Assembly (NCBI GenBank): GCA_030407315.1
Contig: JALQPE010002860.1
Coordinates: 36,960 to 100,959, forward strand
Source of the DNA: Asparagopsis taxiformis
Lineage: Eukaryota; Rhodophyta; Florideophyceae; Bonnemaisoniales; Bonnemaisoniaceae
Direction: 5' to 3'
DNA length: 64,000 bases
Part shown: one piece after another, positions 1 to 11,100 of the stretch
Position numbering within the stretch: the stretch's first letter is position 1
Layout: every line of letters begins with the position of its first letter
Notes under the pieces: generated by a model
Database searches by the model: none
What the model was told of the DNA's origin: nothing
The model's input: the letters and a program-made list of their open reading frames with translations, nothing else
Position numbers and translations under genes: made by a program

Positions 1-2355
1 ATTTCCGTCTCTTCGCCGCTTCGCGTGGCCATTCGCGAGAGCGCGTCGGCGATAACGTGGCGTTTACCCTTTTTATATTCGACGTCGAACTCGAACTCGG
101 CGAGTCGCAATCGCCAGCGCGCGAGTCGCCCTTCTGCAGAAGTCATGTTTAGAATCCAGCGCAGCGAGTTGTGGTCCGTGCGAACCGTGAACTTCCGTCC
201 TTCTAGATATGCACGTAGTAGTAGCACTGCCCACACCACCGCGAGGCATTCGCGTTCCGTCGTCGAATAATTTCGCTCCGCGTCGTTAAGCGTGCGCGAC
301 CAGTATCCGACTGGATGCAATGTGTCTCCGTCGGCGTCTAACTGTAGTAACGCGCATCCGATTTGTCCCTGTGACGCGTCGGTATCGAGCACGTATGGGT
401 GTCCCTCGCGCGGTAGGCGAAGAATAGGCGGAGATAGCATCGCTCGTCGCAGTGATTCGAACGCGCGCGTTTGCTCCGGCGTCGGGGCGGGTAAGCTGTC
501 TCCTTGGTCCTTCTTTAGCAACTGCGTAAGCGGCGCCGCGAAGAACGCGAATTTTTCGACGAATCGGCGGTATACGTTGCAAGTTCCCAGAAAGCTGCGC
601 AGCTGCGTTTTCGTCGTCGGATACGTCGCATCGCGCAGCGCGTCGCATTTCGTCGTCGGTACGGATAGCTTCCCCGGCGAAATAGTATGTCCCAAATAGT
701 CCACCGTGCGCTTGAAGAACTCAGTCTTCGCGAATTTAAGCGAAACGCCAGCGCGTCCGAGGATTCCCAGTATCTCGTCGACGTGATGCACGTGCGCGTT
801 TACGTCGGCGGAGAAGATAATTAAGTCATCCAGGTAGACAAGGCAGTGCTGCCATTTCACGTTCGCGAGACAGGATATCGAGCGCGCGCTGAAATGTCGC
901 GGGCGCGTTCGATAGTCCGAAGGGCATACGGCGGAAGCGATACGTACCAACATGCGACGTAAACGTAGTCTTGTCGCGGTTGGCGTGCGCTACTGGGATC
1001 TGCCAGTATCCCGAGTTGCAGTCCAGCGTAGTGAAAACCGTCGCGTTACCAAGCGAATCGACGCAATCGTCCATGCGCGGAATCGGATACGCGTCCTTGA
1101 CGGTGGCGGCGTTTAAGCGGCGGTAGTCGATGCAGAAGCGGGAAGTCCCGTCCTTCTTAGGCACGACTACGACCGGGCTCGCCCATTCCGATGTAGCAGG
1201 TTCGATCACTCCAGCGCGGAGCATCTTATCCACTTGCGTACGAATAATTTCGCGCGACGCGTGTCCGGCGCGGTACGGCGGTTGGTTGACGGGGGTCGCC
1301 CCCGGAACCAGTTCGATGCGGTGTTCTGTCGCGTGGATGGCTCCGAGCGTGCCATTCCACATGCGCTCGTGCTTTCGCAGCATTTCGATAATTCGCGCGT
1401 GTAGGTCGTCGTCTACTCGCTCATCGCGTAGCGTCGCGCGTAAGAGATCTTCCCAATGCGGCGTCGCGTTCGCAGTTCCGTCGGCTTCGCGCAGGTCCGG
1501 CGGGTTCGTCGCGTTGCGTGGCGTCGCATCGTCGGGCGGTCGGTCTTGCGGGGTCGGTGCCTCTTGTGCAACTTGTAGGCAACCTACGGGGTTGGGCACC
1601 GCGGCGCCCACCTTCATGCCTTTGGGCAATACCTGTAGGCGTGTGCCGGCGTTGTGCACATGCACACTGAAGGGCACGTTCCTTTTAACCTGCGTTTCAC
1701 CATTGGCTAGACGCAACAACTTCTGTCCGTAGAGGTCGGTCGCGGGTATCGTGATGCAGCGTCCGTCGGCGCCCGCGGTGACTTCGATAGCTTGCGTCGC
1801 GTGCGGCGGAATTGACGTGCGGCGCGCAACGCGGATTGGTGCGAAATCTGTTGGTCGGGTAGTCTTGGGGGTCGGTGCGCGGCGCGGTTTCGTCGGCGTG
1901 CGTGGGAGCATCGGAACGTGGTCTCCATAGCGGGTTCGCAACGCGCGCTGCGGCCCAGTATAGATCATCCGAACCACGCGGTCGATGAAGTCTGCTCCCA
2001 GAATGCAAGGGACGGATAAGCGCGGCATCACCAGGAAAGTTTGAAGGTACGCGCGGGCACCTAGAAGAACGCTAAGTCGCAATGACGCGTTCGGCGCGAG
2101 GCGTTGTCCATTCGCGTCGATAATCGCGCAGCGCAGCGTCGGCGGCGTAGCGAGGCGCTTCCAATCAGCGCCTAATACGTTCTCGCGAATGAGGCTCGGG
2201 CCCGCGCCGGTATCAAGCACAGCGGTCACCGCGGTGGCCGTGCGTAGATTATATCCGACGCGTATCTCGAGTTTGTAGTTCGCGGTAGGGTTCTGAAACA
2301 GGACCACTGTTTCGGGTGGTAACGGAGGCGGTTTTTCGCGCGGCGGTTGCGTCAT
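1..2355 (-). pseudogene. pol: gypsy pol: protease, reverse transcriptase, RNase H (frameshifted, runs off left edge)
   Basis: The minus-strand ORF from 2355 begins 45 nt after the gag stop. It contains an aspartic protease motif (LDTGAGPSLI), then the reverse transcriptase core with FCIDYRRLNAATVKDAYPIPRMDD and TTLDCNSGYWQIPVA. It stops at 826. In another minus frame from about 875 down to position 1 the protein resumes without a stop: the catalytic VYLDDLIIFSAD, the connection domain (FLGTCNVYRRF), RNase H with DTDAS and TERECLAVVWAV, and RTDHNSLRWI. A one-base change near 826-880 therefore splits the RT palm between the two frames. The 3' part with integrase is outside the window. The identity as Ty3/gypsy pol is secure, and the copy is non-functional as assembled. 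Confidence 0.88.
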
Positions 2356-2399
2356 CGCGCGTCGCGTATCCGTTGGATGGAGAGGAGTCGGCCCACCCG

Positions 2400-4370
2400 C
2401 TACGACTCCTCGTAGGCGTTTCCCGGGTCTTCTGCGAAGCGAACCGAGTGGGGCGTGAGCTGCTCGCCGTCGTGCGCGTCGTCTTCGCGCGTGCGTTCGC
2501 TTTCGCGCTCGCGTGCGTCATCGTCCGCGGAAACTTCGAAAACCTGAACGTTACGCTGCAGGTTCAGTTCTTCGGGTGTTAGGCGCGCGTGGCTATGCAT
2601 CTCGCGAATCGCAGCCTGTTGCTCGGATGAGAGCAGCGGGCAGCTTACCATGGGATGCCCAAACTTCCGGCATATCAGACAGCGGAACGCCGCTGTGCGA
2701 GACGTGTCGGCCGGGGCCGTCTGTCTCACGATAGGCGGTGGGTAAGTTGCGCGCGGTATGTGCGCCGTGTACGGTCCCGCGCGTTCGCGTTCTCGGTCGT
2801 CGTTATGCGCAAAGCGTCGCGAGCGGTCGGCGGGCGATGCGTCGCGAGAGCGTGGCGTGCGATAATTCGACGAAGGGGTGCCAAGCGAGGTTGGACTTCG
2901 CATGGGGCTCGGGGTCGAGAACTTCCGTTCGCGCGGAGCGTGCGGCGTCGCGGCGGAGGTTGAGACATTTGGCGATGAGAAGCCTGATGGCGGGGTATGC
3001 CCCACGGTCAGCGCTTGCACCGTTGGTGTCTCCCCCTCTTCCACGTAGAGTGCCGGCGTTCGTCGCAGTAGCGGTCGCGCGCTCGTCGTCGGCGTCATCG
3101 CTCGGTGCTTGTCCCCGTGGCTCTGCGCCATAGAGACTAGCTCTCGAAAGGTGTATCGACGCGGGTCGCGAGACAGCGCGTCCCGCACGAGGTGTTGCGC
3201 ATAGGGTCGTAGACCATCGACGAAAATAGAAACAAGCGTTCGCTCGCTAAACGCATCGCCGCAGCGCAGCGCGCGGCGTCGTAGTCTCGTAGCGAATTGC
3301 GTTTCGGTTTCCTTCGGGTCTTGCGTTTGTTGCGCCACGTCACGATACGCTTGCGCGACGTCGCCTTCGCGCGCATAGGTTAGCAGGAGCCACTGAACGG
3401 CTTCCGCGTAGCACGTAATCGAGTCGACGCCCGCGCGCGCTCCTCGGAACGTTCGTCCCACGTACGTTTGGAACGTGTCGCGCGCCTCGTCGGCCAGGAA
3501 ATACTTGAGAATTGGCAACGCTGCGCCTTCGGATACGCCGGCGTGGTCGCATGCGCTCTTGAAATACTTCAGGAACGATAGCACGGCGATTCCGTCAGCG
3601 CCCGTGAAATTCTCTCCTTGCATCGAATGGCGCACCATTTTCGCGGTGTTAGCCAGTTCGCTCGCAATTGCTCGGTTAAACGCGCGGTCCGTATTACGCA
3701 GGCGGTACGTGCGATACGAAAGCGCGCGCGTGAACAGCTCGTTCAACGGCTGGATCTCTACCAGCCCAGGATGCGTGGGTCCATCGTCGCTATCCGAACG
3801 CGGGTGGTCGTCGAATGACAGGTCCCGGCGCGCCAGTTCCAGCCATCCTTCGGGGTCCGCGTTGCGCGTGTAGTTCGTAGGGGTCGCGCGCGCTGCGGTT
3901 CGCGTTCGGTTTTCGCGCGCAGCGACGTTCGCCCGTTCAATATTGTGCTCCTCGCGGGAGTCCATCGTAGTGACGATTAGGTTGTGGACTTGCGCCCTCA
4001 TCTGAGCCGTCAATCCACGTGATTGGCCCTTGATGGCGCGGTCCACAGCCGCTCGTACTTCAGACTGGAGCATGCATTGGAACGTAGGGTCGTCCACTAC
4101 TTGTCGAACCAAGCTCGGGAGCGTTGCGGACGGCGTAGCGTGCACGTCGGAAACGCGGAACTCGGCCTCGCGCTTCGTTGCGGCGCCATCGTCGGACGTT
4201 TGCGCGTCGTCGTCGATGCTCGCGAGCGCTTGCGTCGGTAACGGCGGCCACGGAGAAGCGGTAGGGTCAGGGATATGTGAAGCGACCAGTGCGTCGACTG
4301 CGTGCGTTAGCGACGCGACTGGCGGCGGTTCGGTCGGCGCGTTCGATCGCTCGGGCGCGGATGGATCCAT
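2400..4370 (-). CDS. gag: gypsy Gag polyprotein with zinc knuckle
   Basis: 656 residues, starting at the ATG at 4370. The middle holds a capsid-like retrotransposon-gag region (about residues 210-400), recognisable by AVLSFLKYFKSACDHAGVS and ILKYFLADEA, which has a clear counterpart in the Gag at 54798. Near residue 585 is a CCHC zinc knuckle of the form C-x2-C-x4-H-x4-C (CLICRKFGHPMVSC), which binds nucleic acid. The tail is Arg/Glu/Asp-rich. The ORF is uninterrupted, unlike the downstream pol. Gag would form the virus-like particle and package the element RNA. Confidence 0.88.
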   Translation of the reverse strand: MDPSAPERSNAPTEPPPVASLTHAVDALVASHIPDPTASPWPPLPTQALASIDDDAQTSDDGAATKREAEFRVSDVHATPSATLPSLVRQVVDDPTFQCMLQSEVRAAVDRAIKGQSRGLTAQMRAQVHNLIVTTMDSREEHNIERANVAARENRTRTAARATPTNYTRNADPEGWLELARRDLSFDDHPRSDSDDGPTHPGLVEIQPLNELFTRALSYRTYRLRNTDRAFNRAIASELANTAKMVRHSMQGENFTGADGIAVLSFLKYFKSACDHAGVSEGAALPILKYFLADEARDTFQTYVGRTFRGARAGVDSITCYAEAVQWLLLTYAREGDVAQAYRDVAQQTQDPKETETQFATRLRRRALRCGDAFSERTLVSIFVDGLRPYAQHLVRDALSRDPRRYTFRELVSMAQSHGDKHRAMTPTTSARPLLRRTPALYVEEGETPTVQALTVGHTPPSGFSSPNVSTSAATPHAPRERKFSTPSPMRSPTSLGTPSSNYRTPRSRDASPADRSRRFAHNDDRERERAGPYTAHIPRATYPPPIVRQTAPADTSRTAAFRCLICRKFGHPMVSCPLLSSEQQAAIREMHSHARLTPEELNLQRNVQVFEVSADDDARERESERTREDDAHDGEQLTPHSVRFAEDPGNAYEES

Positions 4371-5040
4371 CGGCGCGGTTGCGTTCGATCGTCGCCTCGG
4401 GAAAATGGAAAAAGGGATGATGGGGAAGGGAAAAGGGGAGTTCGGCGCGCATCAAAATCTCGCGTCGGCGCGTCGAAAAATTGGCAAGTAAAAAGGGAAG
4501 CGCTTCCCGAAAATTGTCTGCGTATCGGGCGCGCGTAGTAAGGGTGAGGGGGACGAGTTCGCTCGCAGGAGGGCTTCTTACTCGCTCGAAACGCGTGAAG
4601 ACGGGTCTCGATCGCTCGCGAACCCAATATTTTCGGCACCGCCGAACCCGAGTTAGGGTTGCGAACTAGCGCGCGCACGCGCTGCGTCTTCGATCGCGTC
4701 GTTCCGCGCTGCGAACCGTCGTAGTAGAGATAGGGTAGTTATACAAACCAGAGAGGCTATAGCACCGCTTCAGGGATAGCGATACGCGCGCACGCGTCAA
4801 TCGCCCTCGCTGTCGCGCACGACGAACGGATAAAAGAAGAATTAGAGTAAGCGATAGGTTTGGCGTCCCGTGTTTTCCCCAAGCGGAGTTTCTGTGCTTC
4901 GCTGAGTTCGCACGTCGGTTCGCGCAATTCTAGGTCGAGAGACCAGTTGTAGGACCAGCCGGGACGGCGGTCACTAGGAGAGTTCTAGAATCGCTTGCCG
5001 TGTCAGGGCGTAGTGAACCGGATCGCGCTGGTGAACTTGC
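4371..5040. other. LTR/leader region of the left gypsy element; no gene
   Basis: About 670 bases of GC-rich sequence upstream of gag. By position it should contain the untranslated leader, primer-binding site and 5' LTR. No coding signal or tRNA-complementary primer site could be identified with confidence, and the LTR cannot be delimited without its partner. Confidence 0.45.
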
Positions 5041-5112
5041 GTTTCGCACGTCGCGCGGTCGCGAGAGCGTCTCCGCATTGCGCAGGATGCGGAGAAATCG
5101 TTAACGTTCGAA

Positions 5113-6324
5113 ATGGTGTATTCTGTGCTGTGTGCTGTTGTTACAACGTACACGAAGGCAATGGTGGATAAGAGGGATAGGCATTTCAACGGATGCGAGC
5201 TAATCAATATGCTGATGTTTGCCAGGCAGAGCAATGAGCGAAAGGATGTGTTCAATAGGACGCTTGACGGCCGGAACCACATTGAATTGCGCTGCCAAGT
5301 TGTGACATCTTTAATCAAGAATACATGTCAGAACAGTTCGTTCAGAGAAGGCGGAGACCGTTCCAGCTCGAATGGAACGTCGGAATGCATCGAACGATGG
5401 AGGGCGCGGGGGTATGTGACTACCGGGACCATTGAAGAGACAATTCGCGGAACGGACTCTGGTCGCATGGATGGAATGCAAGGGGCATCCGAGGGAAGTG
5501 ATGGGCCCGCTCGAAAGCAGAAGCGAAGAAAGGTTGGTGACAATGGGCCGTTGCACAGAAAGGAGGTAGGCGTCACTGTGACGAAATCGGCACTCACGGC
5601 AGTGACCGGGTTTATGAACAAGTCCAGAGACCATGTGCGGAACCGGTTCATCCGAGATCTTGGATTCGTTCTATACAGTGGGTTTCAAGGTTCAGTCCGA
5701 ATGGAGCATCATTTGCACGACGGTGGGCTGGACATTGAGTCAGTTCCAAGTCTGTACTCGGCGCAGAGGAAAATGAATGCAGCGGAGCGCGCAGCAATGG
5801 ATGACAAGAATGTGAAGATTCTTCGCGACTTCATTGCTGTGCGGAAAGAAATGGTATTCAGAGTGGAGTACGAAGTTCAAATTATTGGAGAACCGGACAA
5901 AAGGTTTGTGAATAGGAGGATCAATTTAGTAGAGGTTGCACTGAACTTTGCGGTAGCGTACATGCAATGTTCGGATAGGAACATGGTACTGCGACGCTCG
6001 GAACACTCCTTGCAATTCATCTACATACTGGCATACGGGTTCCGAACGATTTTGAAATTTCAAAGTGGAGCAGAGGTGGGAGGAGCGCAAATCCGGGAAA
6101 TCAATGAAGCAGTGAAACTGCTTCTTCCCGGGGAGCGGGTGAGTAGTCGGTTCATGAATGAGGAGGTTTTGACTATATCGCGTGATAGATATGAAGAACT
6201 GAATGTAGACGATGGAGGGGACTCAGTGCTGGAGGAGAGCTTCAGTTCTATGGAAGAGGACGGAGGAGATGAAGAATATGTGAAGGTATTTGTCGATGAT
6301 GAAATCGAGAATGAAGGGGAGTAG
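5113..6324 (+). CDS. uncharacterised ~400-aa family protein, copy 1
   Basis: 403 residues from an ATG in good Kozak context (gaaATGG). I do not recognise the family. It aligns over its whole length with the product of 16846-18369: FARQSN(E/D)(R/K)(K/R)DVF near the start, a basic stretch (about residues 135-145, RKQKRRK), VTKSALTAV(T)GF(M/L)NKS, DDKN.(K/E)IL, VRKEMVFRVEYEVQI.G and RRRIN.(V/L)EVALN.A, then an acidic tail ending EYVKVFVDDE. No transmembrane segment or known catalytic motif is seen. Homology to the other copy continues about 20 codons upstream of this ATG (reading RERLRIAQDAEKSL), so the 5' end is probably truncated or lies in a lost exon at the gypsy border. A convergent Tudor-like gene follows, as at the second copy. 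It may be an accessory protein of a CACTA-like element. Confidence 0.6.
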   Translation: MVYSVLCAVVTTYTKAMVDKRDRHFNGCELINMLMFARQSNERKDVFNRTLDGRNHIELRCQVVTSLIKNTCQNSSFREGGDRSSSNGTSECIERWRARGYVTTGTIEETIRGTDSGRMDGMQGASEGSDGPARKQKRRKVGDNGPLHRKEVGVTVTKSALTAVTGFMNKSRDHVRNRFIRDLGFVLYSGFQGSVRMEHHLHDGGLDIESVPSLYSAQRKMNAAERAAMDDKNVKILRDFIAVRKEMVFRVEYEVQIIGEPDKRFVNRRINLVEVALNFAVAYMQCSDRNMVLRRSEHSLQFIYILAYGFRTILKFQSGAEVGGAQIREINEAVKLLLPGERVSSRFMNEEVLTISRDRYEELNVDDGGDSVLEESFSSMEEDGGDEEYVKVFVDDEIENEGE

Positions 6325-6599
6325 TATCGGATGAAACCGGTTTCGGTGTAGTAGACGAAGAATGAAGAAATAAAATTTCTGTTGAGTTGAATTTTGTAAT
6401 AGATGGAAGTAGATAGATACGAGACATCAGGAAACCAGTCAGACGATAGTGTCAAGTCGAAGGAATAGCGCAGAGATAGGCATTGGAATAGTCAAAGTAG
6501 GAAAGGGCGAGGGTATCCGTCTTTACTAGAAATTGATGGCCACAGGAGCTCTAGAATGGAATACCCAGGAACATGATAACTACGGATAGATTTACTTTA

Positions 6600-7632
6600 T
6601 CATTTTTTCTCAGGACTGCAGGTGGCAGGTGGAGGAGAGGGTGGGTGGGTAGTGGCTGAATCCGCATTGAAGCCAAGACGAGAGATAGCGTCATACCCAA
6701 TGTCTTCAAGCTCCTGGCATGTAGTAGTACCACTGAAAATACAGCAAGGTAAGCGTAGATGTAGTGTACCAAACGTCTCTGCGGTTGATAGAGGCTGGAA
6801 AGTGCTGTAACAAGCTCGGCGCTGAATACGTCTCCACAGTAACGAAAACGTTGCTCCATAGGTAACAGTAGCCTTATCACGTAGGTGGAAAGAGTCCACG
6901 ATGCTAGACTGTGATAGTTGGCTAAGACATAGGGGATGTAAAAATGTATTGTTGACGTGGTCAAACTCGTAGGAGTCTCTGCAAAGAACTGTCATACGTT
7001 GGTCTGGGCTGGACAGGACGTAAGCAGATGAGCCGACGAGAAAGGCGGAAGAAGGAGCATCATGAGCGCAATCAACGTCGACCAGATATCCTAAAATTCG
7101 GACAATCGATGAGCTGCCTCCATCGCGTTCCGCCCTGCTCTTCACCAGCAGAGAAGTTCATGGAGCTGTTGGAATCGAATGGAGGGGGAAGAGGATGTTT
7201 GGCAGCTGACTCCAGCTTTTCCAATCTTGCTAGCATTTCTGCTATGGTCTTCTTAATTTGATCCGCAGTGCAATCTTGAAGGATGCCGCGGTGGCGGTGG
7301 CGAGTGTGGTCAATGCCGTAGTCCGGGTCTCTCTCTGCTGGGGATGCAGGTGAGTCCATACTGCGAAGCTCACCACTTCGCCACGGGAGAACCCTTCCGG
7401 AATCCTTGTCGACGAGCTCGTTACGATCTGAAATCTTGACTTGAGAAAGGGTAGAGTCGAAACCATATTCAGCTTTGTATTCGAGCAATGAATGGAGGAA
7501 TGGGTCTGTTTCAGTCTTGACCTGAGTAATTTCCTTGACGATTGCAGACCACCACACAATTTTTCGTTTCCTCCCAAACGGCCGAAGTTCCCATTGAACT
7601 TCTATAACGTCGTTTGGAGCGAGAGGAAGCAT
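6600..7632 (-). pseudogene. possible Tudor/Agenet-like protein, split by a frame change
   Basis: The ATG at 7632 opens a 186-aa ORF to 7072. Its first ~60 residues (VQWELRPFGRKRKIVWWSAIVKEI, then YKAEYGFDSTL) look like a small beta-barrel reader such as Tudor or Agenet. This is a weak, pattern-only call. A short coiled-coil-like helix (IAEMLARLEKLESAAK) follows. Coding continues in another minus frame from about 7145 to 6600 (SFHLRDKATVTYGATFSLLWRR, CCIFSGTTTCQELEDIGYDAI). Two decayed pieces of that second part occur at 18560-19235, so it is really part of the gene. The frame change in the 7072-7145 overlap may be a one-base indel or a short intron. It is convergent with the 400-aa gene. Confidence 0.4.
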
Positions 7633-8146
7633 GTTGGGATAGCTATGGAATAGAATTGTTGTATTAGTGAAAGCCTAACCGTTACCTTCTGCTAAAGAGT
7701 AGTATATACTAGGAGGATTGGAAAGGTCGAGAAGAGATGTTTAGGTGGTGTAGAAATAGAATGGACAATTGACAAAATTGACACGTCAGTGTGGATGATG
7801 ACTGCCATGAACTGATTGCAGCATAAAATTTGATGTGAATAATCGTTCTAGAAGTGAATGTCGGATGCATACGATTGGACTACAAAGATACGTTTAGAGA
7901 TGTTACGGGGCCCAATAAATTGCATGGAAACAATATTTTGAGTATTACTTTAGTATTACATTGATTATTGAGCTAACAGTCGATATAGTTAACTTGTAAA
8001 GGTTCGGACAGGGGTGGAAAGGAAACAGCCACCGAAGTGCTACCACTAGCTGACACTTTGTTTTAAACAACCAACTTCTGCTTTGCGCCACCCTGGTCAA
8101 GCAGCAACCAACTATCCCTTTCTTAAAAACTCTACCTTTGTTCGCC
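7633..8146. other. intergenic, no gene seen
   Basis: 514 bases of AT-rich sequence between two divergently oriented genes. By position it must hold both promoters. I see no repeat, hairpin or recognisable motif beyond AT-rich runs near 7940-7990. Confidence 0.4.
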
Positions 8147-11100
8147 ATGGAAGGAACGTTCCACAATCACGGTGAAAAGCACGACGGATGGGTGTTCATA
8201 GACCCGAATCAAGTCAGCAAATTCGTATCGATTCGCGATGTTGATGGAAGTCATGTGGAAGCGCTCATGGAGAGCATTCGCAACAGCGGTTATGACACAG
8301 CTCATCCCGTGACTGGCAGGTTTCGAGAAGGCGTTCTGGAGATATTGGATGGAGCACACCGCTGCATGGCAATTGTACGTGGAATGGAGAAGGGCGTCTG
8401 TCCTCCTGGCGTTACGATTCCTATGCGAGAAGAGTCTATCGTGGCGGACACCAACAGCAGTACTGCTGTTGTGCTGGACCGTGTGAGAGCGACGACATCC
8501 AACGACATTGCAGGCCTGCAAAGGCGCATGATGTTTTTTGAGTATCTGATGATCGCCGTTGATCTCAGAGACGAGTACTGGGTCCAAAAAGGAAAGGAAA
8601 AGTACGCTCATATTTCGTCTGTGAGGATGGCTGATGTGTTGGGCTGGATCAAATCCTGCGATCCAAGCGGCCAAATTGCTTCAAGCCTGAGTGGTAAACC
8701 GCAGTACAGCTCATGCATGTCTATCCTGGCTGTGCTTTGGCCGTATCACCGAGCAGAAGACTCGAGTGCGATTGATTTGCGTCTGTGGCAAATGTTTTGT
8801 CATGCATGGGGACTCAATGCAGAGATGGGTGATTCTCCGAGGATGGTTGAGTTTCCGAAACAGGTGGGGGTGACTAGTTCTCGTGCGTCGAAATGTTTGG
8901 CAAGACACCCCGCGGAGAATTGTCCTCTCCACTGAACCGCGAACTGCTTTCGAGCAGGTACTTTCTGGACGGCGCTACATCCGACATGCAAGATTCTTTG
9001 CAGGCTAGCCAGAAGCGGTTCAGGAGGCTGATGGTTATGATGTGCCAGTGCATCTTGGCTATTCGCAGTAAGGAGATTGGTAGTGTGCCATCTAGGCGGG
9101 CCAGAGCCACATCCGGGGCCATTGGTGGTGGTAGAATGGTTGGAATTGCAACATCCAGTGCGCAAGCCAACCAGCTTGGATTTGTTGTCGACCGTGTGTT
9201 AGCTGCGTGGGATACCGGGGCAAGAGTGTTGGGGTATGAGGATGTTGAATCGATGTGCTGGCCGTTCATGGTATTCGATCCCGCGAGCCTTTGCTTCAGG
9301 TCACTCCCGAATCGGTCTGATGGCTGTGCGGTCGAGGAGCATCGAAAAAACCTGACCATTGTCCCGAAAACTGTAGACAGTGAAAACGGGTTCTGTGCCG
9401 ACCTTCCAGTGGCTGTGGACGCAAGGCTGCGATCATTGACAAGCGCCTTCCTGCTGTCGATACGCCAATGTGTCACTGAGGTGAATGTGTTCGCCGAGCG
9501 TGGTCAGCTGATGCAGAGACTTCGAGCCTTGCTTTTCGACACTCCTGATAAGTTCGGCTTGAACTCGTTCATGCGAGCCAAGTTGAACACGTCTCGTGCC
9601 CTGGATGGTCAGAGGAGGCTGAAGGCTTGGTTATTGCGAACCCGAGAGCAACGAAAGCTTCCTCTGACCATGGATGAGTTGCACAGTCTTGAGGATACGC
9701 CCGAGCCTGGCATCCTTGAAGGTGCACCTGCGCATATGGAAATATCCGCAGCAGTGCCAAACAATGGCAGCGAGGATACAGAAGAGGATAGTCTGGAGCC
9801 ACAGAGGAAGAAGGCTAGGCTGGAGCGCGGTGGTGGAGAGGACGATAATGCGGCGGTTGCTAGCGAAACAGCAACAAGAGAAGGTGCGGCCGAGGATGAC
9901 GCTATGGATGTTGACACTGTATCGCTTACAGAAGCACCGCTCGTTGACGTCGGAAAGGAAACCAAGCCAGAATATGTCACCAAGCTGGAAGCTGTGATGG
10001 GGCGTTACATTCACACTGTGAATTGTGACGCCACTGATGTAGCCAAAGAGATGGAGGACAAAATTAGTTTCCTGGAAGATGGCGTGTTGGAGGACAGTGT
10101 TCAGCTTGTGCTCACTGATCCTCCATTCAACACGAGGCGGGAAGGCGGCAGAGAAAACTCGGAGTACGATATTCTGGAGCCGGAAGAGTTGGCGAGTGTT
10201 GCGTGTGAAATAGTTCGAGTTCTTCGGCCTGGCGGTCATGCTCTAATCTATTCCAGCGTGCACCAACTCGTGGCATGGATGGATGCAATCAGAAATGCCG
10301 AGCCTGGCAAGATGATTGTGGACAGTGTTCCAGTCGTGCTATCTCGCCGACCACACAGCTTTAAGTCCAATCCATCGACGAAAACGTGCACACTGCATAA
10401 TATGCACGATTTCGTTATCCATGCGTATAAGCGGGGGAAGGGTATGGCTGCGTACGATATGGTGGATTACAGGTTGCACAATCCGGACATATCGAGGCAC
10501 CCTGGGTTCACCAACGCGATTGACAACGTTCCGAGGTTGTCGGCTGGTGAAGCTCAATACGATGGGCAGAACAACCGACTGCGCCATGAGCAGAAGGCGT
10601 TGACCACTCTTCGTGAGCTTCTGGAACGATTTTCGAAGCAGAACGTATCGTGATGGATTTCTTCTCGGGAACGTACAGCACAGCCATAGCGTGTATGACG
10701 TTGAGGGATGGTACGTATCGTCGGTTCATTGGGTGTGAGAAGGAAAAAAGGTGCCACGATGCATCGCAGGAGTGGATACTGCATGCTTTCGTCAGTGAGG
10801 TGAAAGCCGGGCGATATGGGGGGATCTTGCAGCGTGAGGTGGAGAGTATTCTTGGGGACGAGTCGGTACCGGTCACAGGAAAAGCTCCAAGGCTTCGGCA
10901 GAAGCACATCTCAGATGCACCAGAAGGTTTACCTGCTGTGACAGCATTGCCGAACCATCTGCTTGTGTTCGTTGCGTCAATGAAGAAGGACGGTTCTATG
11001 CTTCACAGATTGAGCGGGGTGCCTATGGACCAGTGGCCGGCCGAGGACATGCACTCGTTTTGGAGCATAGACCCGGACGCGATTCTGGCTGCTGATGCCG

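Larger units (their letters stand above)
1..4980 (-). mobile_element. Ty3/gypsy LTR retrotransposon, 5' portion, minus strand
   Basis: Gag (2400-4370) and pol (1-2355) lie head to tail on the minus strand, in the order expected of a Metaviridae-type element. The integrase part would lie beyond the left edge. The block is very CpG-rich, unlike the sequence right of about 5 kb, which marks it as a foreign insertion. The right boundary (5' LTR end) is an estimate: no second LTR is in the window, so the LTR cannot be delimited by comparison. The 400-aa family gene at 5113 seems to lose its N-terminal coding part at this border, consistent with insertion into or beside it. Confidence 0.75.

Noticed and set aside
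1130..1732. Long plus-strand ORF antisense to gypsy pol (200 codons), and similar ones at 292-699 and 4030-4491
   Set aside because: GC-rich shadow frames of the minus-strand pol and gag; no independent homology.
8147..8935. ParB as a plasmid/chromosome partition protein
   Set aside because: Only the N-terminal ParB/Srx-like domain is present, fused to enzymes; no ParA, no helix-turn-helix region, no parS.
8893..8935. Programmed -1 ribosomal frameshifting in the methyltransferase-SET gene
   Set aside because: No X-XXY-YYZ heptamer occurs in the overlap in the needed frame, here or at 10617-10653 or 36798-36885.
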